Below are positions 1 to 4,921 of a DNA stretch of 6,100 nt, one piece after another. The translations under genes were made by a program, and so were the position numbers. The first letter of the stretch is position 1; every line of letters begins with the position of its first letter. This stretch comes from JBKQWK01 sp052139595 (GTDB taxonomy: Bacteria > Actinomycetota > Thermoleophilia > UBA2241), in assembly GCA_052139595.1 (NCBI GenBank), contig JBKQWK010000106.1, positions 1 through 6,100 on the forward strand, written 5' to 3'. The notes beneath the pieces were generated by a model that did not search any database, was not told the DNA's origin, and saw only the letters and a list, made by a program, of their open reading frames with translations.

Positions 1-743
1 TCTTTGCGCGCTCGCACCCAGATCACCGAATTGAACTTCTCCGGCAATTCGGTGGCGATCGGTGTGACCAGCAGAGAAACGATAAGTGGGCTGACGCCGA
101 GGGTGGTGCTCAGGTTTTGCACCTCACGGACAAAGAATTCGGCGCCGAGGACGATGCCGGCCAGGGCAACCAGCAGCTGCAAGAAAATGCGCCGCCGGTG
201 CGGCATGACCGGATGGCGGTGAAAGTAGAGCGGTTTTGTGTCCTCACTGAGGTCGCCTTCGGAGCGCATCGTCGCCCAGACGTAGTAGCCGTAGAAGACG
301 AGTAACAACGGCGCCAGCAGCCACTTGACGTGCTGTACGTGAATCATGCCGGCAATCATGGCCAGGCTGTAGGCAATCAGGAAGTGACTCAGGTCACGGC
401 GCATGACAACTTCGTTGACAACAACGTTGCGCGATCTTCGCCCGCGCAGGGCAAACGTCACCACGGCGAGGCCGGTAATCAGCATCGTCAGGCTGCTGAG
501 CATGAACGGCGCGCCGAGAATGGCGCCGATGCCGATCTGGTCGGCCGTGGCGCCGCTGGTGAAGACGATGGCGATGATTGGCACCAGCGTCTCGGGCATT
601 GCTGTGCCCACGGCGGCGAGGACACTGCCGACCGCCCCCTCACCGAGATCGTAGCGTCGCCCGAGCCATTCCACGCCGTTCGTGAACAGCTCTGCCGACG
701 CGAGGATAATCACCAAGGCGATGAGCAGCAGAACGACAGTCAC
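1..743 (-). CDS. Sodium/calcium exchanger-family antiporter, partial (C-terminus beyond left edge)
   Basis: This is an integral membrane cation antiporter of the CaCA superfamily, which typically exchanges Na+ or H+ for Ca2+. Reading the minus strand from a GTG at 743 gives 247 codons with no stop before the window edge. Both signature alpha repeats are visible. Alpha-1 (about residues 15-60) contains AELFTNGVEWLG and AVGTAMPET with the expected acidic residue E51. Alpha-2 (about 200-240) contains GAEFFVREV and TPIATELPEKFNS with E232 and E235. Hydrophobic segments lie near 2-18, 36-62, 72-98, 118-134, 140-157, 186-202 and 217-232, and a charged loop rich in His and Arg lies at 160-185. The start is uncertain: the frame is open back to a TGA at 831-833, and a TTG at 812 would add 23 residues (His/Pro/Ser-rich). 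I prefer GTG 743 because it places the first membrane helix at the N-terminus, as in relatives; neither start has a clear ribosome site. The transported ion cannot be read from sequence. Confidence 0.88.
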   Translation of the reverse strand, partial: MTVVLLLIALVIILASAELFTNGVEWLGRRYDLGEGAVGSVLAAVGTAMPETLVPIIAIVFTSGATADQIGIGAILGAPFMLSSLTMLITGLAVVTFALRGRRSRNVVVNEVVMRRDLSHFLIAYSLAMIAGMIHVQHVKWLLAPLLLVFYGYYVWATMRSEGDLSEDTKPLYFHRHPVMPHRRRIFLQLLVALAGIVLGAEFFVREVQNLSTTLGVSPLIVSLLVTPIATELPEKFNSVIWVRARK

Positions 744-827
744 GGCTGGCGAGGGTGAAGGCGCTGGTGGGATGTGCTCATGATGCGCGAGGATACCATG
801 CGCATTGGCCAACTCGACGACGATCCG

Positions 828-862
828 GTCTCACTTTGGTGAGACGTGTGCGGCTGCGTCTC
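828..862. repeat. Competing inverted repeats upstream of the exchanger gene
   Basis: GTCTCAC at 828-834 pairs perfectly with GTGAGAC at 839-845 around a 4-base loop. The right arm also reads GAGACG (841-846), which pairs perfectly with CGTCTC at 857-862. One segment can therefore pair with either neighbour, giving two mutually exclusive hairpins. They lie just upstream of the minus-strand exchanger gene: 16 bases before the alternative TTG start at 812 and 85 bases before the preferred GTG at 743. They could be a leader switch, a protein binding site, or chance; nothing in the sequence decides this. Confidence 0.45.
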
Positions 863-883
863 ATGGCAAAGCTTGCTGGCGGC

Positions 884-943
884 GAAGCCGGCTGGGGCCG
901 GCGCCGGGCCGTTTTGGCCTGCGGCGCCGGCCCCCAGTGCTTC
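884..943 (-). terminator. Large nested hairpin after the permease gene (terminator-like, no U-tract)
   Basis: A 14-bp stem is formed by 892-905 (CTGGGGCCGGCGCC) and 923-937, with a single extra C in the right arm. An outer 5-bp stem (GAAGC 884-888 with GCTTC 939-943) and an inner 4-bp stem (GGCC 907-910 with GGCC 916-919, loop GTTTT) extend it. It begins 21 bases past the permease stop codon, the right place for a transcription terminator or a 3'-end-stabilising hairpin. No T-run follows on the minus strand, so it is not a textbook intrinsic terminator. The rest of the 744-964 gap holds the short hairpins at 828-862 and no gene that I can see. Confidence 0.5.
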
Positions 944-964
944 TGAGGTGCGCTCTGCTGATCG

Positions 965-2398
965 TCAGCCGAGTTTGAACACCTGGCGGATGTAGGGGAA
1001 CGCAAAGTAGACGACGAAGCCGAGGGTGGCGATGTACATCAGCCAGTTCACCGCGCGTGCTTTGCCTTGGGCGATACGAATGACAACGTAGGCGACGAAG
1101 CCGGCGCCGATGCCGTCGGTGATGCTGTAGGTCAGCGGCATGAGGGTCATCGTTAGCACGGCCGGCAGGCCGAACGAGATATCGCCAAAGTCGATGCCGG
1201 AGAACGCTTTCTGGACGCCGCTCTCCTCGTGCTCAGCGCGACCTTCGCCCTCGGTCAGACTGCGCATCATCAGAAAACCGACGATGATGAGGGCCGGAGC
1301 GGTGGCGTTGGCCGGCACGATACCAGCGATCGGCGAGAACGGCATGGCGGCAAAAAAGAGTACGGCCACGATGACGCCGACCCAGCCGGTGCGTCCGCCC
1401 TGGGCGACTCCGGCGCCCGACTCGACGTACGTTGTTGCCGATGATGCCGAGGCGGCACCGCCGACGACGGCCGCCAGAGCGTCGACAAGCAGTGGTCGCC
1501 CGACCTGGGGAAGATCGCCGTTCTTGTCAAGGTAACCGGCTTGATTACCGACGCCGATCAGGGTGCCCATCATGTCGAAGAAATCGGACAGCATCAGGCT
1601 GAAGATCCAGAGAAGCGCAGCGGCGATGCCGAGTTTACTGAAGGCCGAGAAGTTGAACTTGCCGACGATGCTGAAGTCGGGGGCGGCGAAGATTTTGTGC
1701 GGGATAACCGCTGTGCCCGGCGAAAACGCTTTTTTGTGGTAGGCGTAATTGAGAATGGTGGCGAAGATGGTCGAGATGATGATGCCGAGCAGGATGGCGC
1801 CCTTCCAGCCACGGGCGAGCATGGCGATGGTGATGATGAGGCCGAAAATGGTCACGGCGATCGGCACGCCGATGAAGTTGGCCAGAGCGACCGGTGTACC
1901 GCTACCGACAACGACGATACCGCCGTCGACGAGCCCGATGAAGAGGATGAAGAAGCCGATGCCGATGGCGATTGCCTTTTTGAGAGGCAGGGGGATCGCC
2001 CGGAAGATCGCTTGCCGGAAGCCGGTCAGGACGAGGATGGTGATGGCAACGCCTTCAAGAAGGACCAGCCCCATCGCGCCTTCCATGGTCAGGCCGCCGT
2101 TGGCGACGAGGCCGAAGGCGACCACCGCATTCAGTCCCATGCCCGGGGCAAGGCAGTAAGCCCGATTGGTGAACAGGCCCATGATCAGCGTCATGACGCC
2201 GGCGACAAGACACGTCGACGTGAGCACGGCCGCGAAGGGCAGCCCTTTAGACTCGAGACCCTTGATACCGACGAAGCCGAGGATGACCGGGTTCACGAAA
2301 ATGATGTACGACATGACCATGAAGGTCGTGAGTCCGGCAACGCTGTCGCGGGCCAGAGTAGTCCCGTTCTGACGAAATTTGAAGATACTTTCCAGCAC
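965..2398 (-). CDS. NCS2-family purine permease (AzgA/PbuG/GhxP type)
   Basis: This is a cytoplasmic-membrane transporter of the NCS2 (nucleobase:cation symporter 2) family. Its AzgA/COG2252 branch takes up adenine, guanine or hypoxanthine with protons. The 477-residue length is slightly above the usual 430-460. Hallmarks in order: an N-terminal FKFRQNGTTLARDSVAGLTT segment (7-25), APGMGLNAVVAFG in TM3 (84-96), FFDMMGTLIGVGNQAG in TM8 (273-288) with the substrate-region Asp275, ATTYVESGAGVAQGGRTG in TM10 (321-338) with Glu326, and MPLTYSITDGIGAGF near the end (420-434). About 12-14 membrane segments are expected. The start is GTG at 2398, preceded by AAGGAG with a 5-base spacer. A charged stretch at about 381-402 (EGEGRAEHEES) appears longer than in typical relatives. 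A long plus-strand open frame across this gene is its antisense shadow. The exact purine is not assignable from sequence. A leader of roughly 140 nt is likely and is structured. Confidence 0.95.
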   Translation of the reverse strand: MLESIFKFRQNGTTLARDSVAGLTTFMVMSYIIFVNPVILGFVGIKGLESKGLPFAAVLTSTCLVAGVMTLIMGLFTNRAYCLAPGMGLNAVVAFGLVANGGLTMEGAMGLVLLEGVAITILVLTGFRQAIFRAIPLPLKKAIAIGIGFFILFIGLVDGGIVVVGSGTPVALANFIGVPIAVTIFGLIITIAMLARGWKGAILLGIIISTIFATILNYAYHKKAFSPGTAVIPHKIFAAPDFSIVGKFNFSAFSKLGIAAALLWIFSLMLSDFFDMMGTLIGVGNQAGYLDKNGDLPQVGRPLLVDALAAVVGGAASASSATTYVESGAGVAQGGRTGWVGVIVAVLFFAAMPFSPIAGIVPANATAPALIIVGFLMMRSLTEGEGRAEHEESGVQKAFSGIDFGDISFGLPAVLTMTLMPLTYSITDGIGAGFVAYVVIRIAQGKARAVNWLMYIATLGFVVYFAFPYIRQVFKLG

Positions 2399-2403
2399 GT
2401 TGG

Positions 2404-2409
2404 CTCCTT
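2404..2409 (-). promoter_or_regulatory. Ribosome binding site of the permease
   Basis: On the minus strand AAGGAG sits 5 bases before the GTG codon at 2398. It is the best Shine-Dalgarno match in the window and fixes this GTG as the start. Confidence 0.8.
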
Positions 2410-2491
2410 AGCGAAATGACAGCACTGAGAACGACAACGAAATGGGCCCACTGCGGCGTGTGCCGGGACTCCCTCCTTTCTGCCCACCAGA

Positions 2492-2528
2492 GCTCGTCGT
2501 ACGAGCGCCGCCACCGCTGTGACGGCGC
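2492..2528 (-). promoter_or_regulatory. Structured 5' leader of the permease mRNA (two hairpins)
   Basis: On the minus strand a 10-bp stem forms between 2528-2519 and 2514-2505 around the tetraloop AGCG. Nine pairs are Watson-Crick and one is G-U; on the plus strand that G-U becomes a C-A mismatch, so the fold fits the permease transcript better. A second hairpin follows directly: GCTCGT (2506-2501) and ACGAGC (2497-2492) with a 3-base loop, sharing two bases with the first. A weak minus-strand -10 candidate, TAGAAT, lies at 2548-2543 with no good -35. I do not recognise a known riboswitch class here. Confidence 0.4.
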
Positions 2529-2605
2529 GTTCGACGCAGGGCATTCTATCTAAGCGAAGGAATGGACGCAGCCGCCGCGGTGATGGTACCTGCGGCGCGC
2601 GTCCA

Positions 2606-2635
2606 TTGACGTTGCGCTTGGGTGCTCAGTACACT
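2606..2635 (+). promoter_or_regulatory. Sigma70-type promoter of the MgtE_N/CBS gene
   Basis: TTGACG (2606-2611, 5 of 6 to consensus) and TACACT (2630-2635, 4 of 6) are separated by 18 bases. Transcription would begin near 2642. That lies downstream of the far GTG at 2622 that opens this reading frame, which argues the protein actually starts at the GTG at 2712 with a leader of about 70 nt. Confidence 0.6.
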
Positions 2636-2711
2636 GCAGGCGTGTTGTGCTGTGGGCGCGGGAGCGGCTGTTTGGCTGCGCGACTGCACCAGAAAGGAAG
2701 TGCATTCCATC

Positions 2712-4001
2712 GTGGACATTGACCCCCCATTAGGCCCTGCCGATTCGTTCGATTCCCCACTTGAACTCTCCGAGCTGCAATCGCTGTCGGTGACCGATGC
2801 CGACGGCCAGGTGGTCGGTGAGCTGACCGACGTTCTGGCGACGCTGGCGGCCGACAATGCCGCCGTGACGGCGATTTTCATCGAGCACGAGAACGAGCAG
2901 CTGCGCGCCGCGTGGGAGCAGATTGCCGAGATTGACGTCGATGAAGGCACGGTGCGCCTCCACGTTGGCCTTGCTGCGCTTGCCCCGGCATCACTTCGGG
3001 GCGATGAGCTGGCATTGGTTGACTCCGTTCTGGATAAGCAGGTGCTCGATGTTCGCCGGCGCAAATTTGTGCGCGTGCAGGATGTCGCCCTGCGCGCGGA
3101 CGGGGGTCGGCTCGCGCTTGCCGGTGTCGAGGCCGGCCACGGAGCTATGGTCCGGCGCATGGGTCTGGGTTTTCTTTCGCGGCGACTGCCGAAGCGACCA
3201 GAGGATTTTGTCTCATGGTCAGATGTCAACCTCATTTCGTTGCGTCTCTCGCGGTTGAACTTCATCGACGCCTTCGCTGAGCTGGCCGAGCTCCATCCGG
3301 CCGACCTGGCGGACGTGCTCGGCCAGGTCGGCCCGCGCGAACGCAGTGCGGTGCTCGCGGCTTTGAACCCGGTCCTTGCTGCCGACACGCTGCAAGAGAT
3401 GGTCGACGAGCTGCGCAACAATGCGCTGGTCGAGATGCCGCCGCCACGGGCGGCGGCGGTATTGGTCGAAATCGAGCCTGATGAGGCGGCTGATATTCTT
3501 GCCGAGCTTCCCGACGAGGCAGCTGAAGCCCTGTTGACGCTGCTGCCCCTCGAGCGCGCGACATCACTGCGCGGCCTCGCCGGTCACCGCGAGCATTCAG
3601 CGGGGGCGCTCATGACGACCGAATTTGTCACCCTGAGCGAGCGTGCCACGGTCGATGAGGCGTTGGCCAAATTGCGCCGTGAGCGCCCGCCGGCACAAGC
3701 GATCAGCTACCTCTACGTGGTCGACGATGACAAGCACCTGCGCGGCGTGCTCAGCCTGCGCGATCTGGTCGTTGGCAGCGGCAGTCAGGCGGTGCGTGAA
3801 CTTATGGAGGATGACGTTATTGCCGTGACTGCTGAGATCGAGGAAGAAGAGGTTGGCCGCTTGATCACGAAGTACAATCTGCTCGCTCTGCCGGTTCTTG
3901 ATGGTGAGCGTTGCGTCCTCGGCGTAGTGACGATCGACGATGCACTCGACGCGATTGTGCCCGAAGACTGGAAGTCTCGCCTGCCGCGGTTGTTTCACTG
4001 A
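2712..4001 (+). CDS. Soluble PRC-barrel-like / MgtE_N / tandem CBS domain protein (MgtE regulatory module without channel)
   Basis: This 429-residue protein carries the cytosolic sensing parts of the MgtE magnesium channel but no membrane part. Domains: two PRC-barrel-like beta segments (about 20-85 with SVTDADGQVVGELTDVL, and 96-145 with VLDKQVLDVRRRKFVRVQDV); an MgtE_N helical superhelix (about 184-290) with repeated acidic motifs such as LHPADLADVLGQV, EIEPDEAADILAELPDEAA and LPLERA; then a CBS pair (about 300-355 beginning SAGALMTTEFVTL, and 363-417 ending LGVVTIDDALDAI). It stops at EDWKSRLPRLFH, just where the connecting helix and five-helix pore of true MgtE would follow. In MgtE, these domains bind Mg2+ and CBS pairs can bind adenine nucleotides; a Mg2+ or nucleotide sensor acting on another protein is my inference. 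Similar channel-less proteins occur in actinobacteria (Rv1232c-like). I chose GTG 2712 (AAGGAAG upstream, promoter at 2606-2635); the frame itself is open from GTG 2622. No partner transporter is adjacent. Confidence 0.88.
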   Translation: MDIDPPLGPADSFDSPLELSELQSLSVTDADGQVVGELTDVLATLAADNAAVTAIFIEHENEQLRAAWEQIAEIDVDEGTVRLHVGLAALAPASLRGDELALVDSVLDKQVLDVRRRKFVRVQDVALRADGGRLALAGVEAGHGAMVRRMGLGFLSRRLPKRPEDFVSWSDVNLISLRLSRLNFIDAFAELAELHPADLADVLGQVGPRERSAVLAALNPVLAADTLQEMVDELRNNALVEMPPPRAAAVLVEIEPDEAADILAELPDEAAEALLTLLPLERATSLRGLAGHREHSAGALMTTEFVTLSERATVDEALAKLRRERPPAQAISYLYVVDDDKHLRGVLSLRDLVVGSGSQAVRELMEDDVIAVTAEIEEEEVGRLITKYNLLALPVLDGERCVLGVVTIDDALDAIVPEDWKSRLPRLFH

Positions 4002-4014
4002 ATCTCGCCGGCGA

Positions 4015-4073
4015 CGGCAGAAAAGGCGTTTCACCATTAGTGCACCGATCGTCGGCGGCAGAGAAGGCGTCTC
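4015..4073. repeat. Pair of imperfect 18-bp direct repeats in the convergent gap
   Basis: The 18 bases at 4015-4032 (CGGCAGAAAAGGCGTTTC) recur at 4056-4073 with two transitions. CTCGCCGG also occurs near each copy, at 4004-4011 and 4074-4081, though in different relative positions. They fall between the convergent ends of the MgtE_N/CBS gene and the acetyltransferase gene. The 124-bp gap also has the palindrome CCGGCGCCGG at 4086-4095, but no T-tract terminator is evident. Confidence 0.5.
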
Positions 4074-4112
4074 CTCGCCGGTGGACCGGCGCCGGCGGTT
4101 ACTGCCGACAAT

Positions 4113-4140
4113 CAGATTGGCTGGGTCAGATTGGCTGGGC
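4113..4140. repeat. 14-bp tandem duplication over the acetyltransferase stop codon
   Basis: CAGATTGGCTGGGT (4113-4126) is followed immediately by CAGATTGGCTGGGC (4127-4140), 13 of 14 identical. The minus-strand stop codon (4128-4126) sits at the junction. The copy inside the gene encodes the last residues AQPI, and a single copy would still be followed by the same in-frame TGA, so the duplication does not change the protein. It looks like replication slippage. Confidence 0.8.
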
Positions 4141-4731
4141 GGCCGGACTGCGGTCGAGTTCTTCCCAGATCTGACTGCGCCGCGGCACGGCGATCAGCGT
4201 CGCCAGATCAAGCCGGTAGCGGGCCACCTGGCCAACAAGGCACACGGGGCGAAATCCGTTGCCCTCAAGTACCTCTCGGTTGAAGAGGTTGATCTCGCGC
4301 AAGTAGCCGCGAAAACGGTCTTCAGGTGGTGACGAACAGGCGGCGAACGCCTCGAGGGCGACGATGCGTCGGTGTTTCAGGGATGCCTCGATTTCCTGGA
4401 GCAGCAGCTGAAAGCCGTTGAGGTACTCCTCATCGTAGAAGTAGCTGCAGGTCAGCAGGTAGGCATCGGCGCTGGGCGGGCCGGCCGGCAGGCGCTGGGC
4501 GCGCGGCACAAAGGCCGCCGGGGCAACCTGCATCCAACCGATGACGGCATCGCCATCGACGAGCGCTCGCCCAAAGAAACCGGCCTCGCTCTCGACGTCG
4601 CCTTCCCAGTCGGTACGTAGCTGTGATGTCGTGGTGCTGTGACCGTCCTGCTGCCACCACGTGCAGGTCAAGCACGGTGGTGCCAATAAGTCACGTTTGA
4701 CGACGGTCACATCGACTGCACTGGTGCGCAC
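4126..4731 (-). CDS. GNAT-type N-acetyltransferase-like protein with CxxCxWW N-terminus
   Basis: A 201-residue cytosolic protein resembling a GNAT subfamily that I associate with actinobacteria. Shared features: a CLTCTWW motif (C20, C23, W25, W26); a beta hairpin GRALVDGDAVIGWMQVAPAAFVPRA (54-78); the strand DAYLLTCSYFYDEEY (89-103); a helix LLLQEIEASLKHR (109-121); a strand RIVALEAFA (122-130); and the C-terminal NREVLEGNGFRPV...ARYRLDLATL (151-179), the usual beta6/beta7 pattern of these enzymes. Unusually, the acetyl-CoA pyrophosphate loop, normally RGxGxG/A after the core strand, reads EYLNGFQ (102-108), so acetyl-CoA binding may be weak or lost. The substrate is unknown. The GTG start at 4731 has GAGG 8 bases upstream and a strong promoter (4787-4760) giving a leader of only about 20 nt. 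It converges on the MgtE_N/CBS gene and diverges from the deaminase gene. Confidence 0.72.
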   Translation of the reverse strand: MRTSAVDVTVVKRDLLAPPCLTCTWWQQDGHSTTTSQLRTDWEGDVESEAGFFGRALVDGDAVIGWMQVAPAAFVPRAQRLPAGPPSADAYLLTCSYFYDEEYLNGFQLLLQEIEASLKHRRIVALEAFAACSSPPEDRFRGYLREINLFNREVLEGNGFRPVCLVGQVARYRLDLATLIAVPRRSQIWEELDRSPAAQPI

Positions 4732-4759
4732 GTGAACAACCTCGCGCTAGGGTGACTCG

Positions 4760-4787
4760 ATTATAGCTGTGTGGCGGACCCTCACAA
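4760..4787 (-). promoter_or_regulatory. Sigma70-type promoter of the acetyltransferase gene
   Basis: On the minus strand a perfect TATAAT (4765-4760) follows TTGTGA (4787-4782, 4 of 6) after 16 bases. The predicted start near 4752 leaves about 20 nt before the GTG at 4731, with GAGG (4743-4740) between. Confidence 0.65.
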
Positions 4788-4799
4788 CCGTGCGTGACA

Positions 4800-4828
4800 G
4801 GGCGGGCGCGGCGAACGGCCGCCCGCCC
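4800..4828. repeat. GC-rich inverted repeat between divergent promoters
   Basis: GGGCGGGCG (4800-4808) and CGCCCGCCC (4820-4828) form a perfect 9-bp stem around an 11-base loop. It lies between the -35 elements of two divergent promoters, so it is not a terminator for either flanking gene. A protein binding site or a supercoiling-sensitive cruciform is possible. Confidence 0.5.
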
Positions 4829-4848
4829 GCAACAGGCGGCGACGGCGA

Positions 4849-4877
4849 TTGCGAACCTGTGAGGCCTCACCTATACT
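4849..4877 (+). promoter_or_regulatory. Promoter of the deaminase gene with embedded operator-like palindrome
   Basis: TTGCGA (4849-4854) and TATACT (4872-4877, 5 of 6) are 17 bases apart, an optimal spacer. The spacer contains the perfect 12-bp palindrome GTGAGGCCTCAC (4859-4870), ending one base before the -10 box. A dimeric regulator bound there would block RNA polymerase. Transcription would start near 4884, about 38 nt before the ATG at 4922. Confidence 0.65.
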
Positions 4878-4921
4878 CACGCCAGTGGGCAGGTCTTGAT
4901 GAGCCTCCACTGCCTTCACTC

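Noticed and set aside
330..758. 142-codon plus-strand open frame
   Set aside because: It is antisense to the exchanger gene and has low-complexity His/Asp/Gln composition with no recognisable domain.
1541..2419. 292-codon plus-strand open frame, rich in Asp, Glu, Gly and His
   Set aside because: It is exactly antisense to the NCS2 permease, whose motifs are unmistakable. Its composition is what GC-rich third positions produce on the opposite strand.
2399..2540. Known purine or guanidine riboswitch in the permease leader
   Set aside because: I could not find the conserved cores of those classes by eye; only generic hairpins are supported.
2622..2711. 30-residue N-terminal extension of the MgtE_N/CBS protein from GTG 2622
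   Set aside because: A well-spaced promoter overlaps this start and would begin transcription near 2642; the extension has no domain similarity and no ribosome site.
2546..3421. 291-codon minus-strand open frame, Ser/Arg-rich
   Set aside because: It overlaps the MgtE_N/CBS gene and its promoter; the Ser/Arg/Thr bias is typical of a shadow frame.
4002..4125. Bidirectional intrinsic terminator between the convergent genes
   Set aside because: Short GC palindromes are present, but no stem followed by a T-run on either strand.
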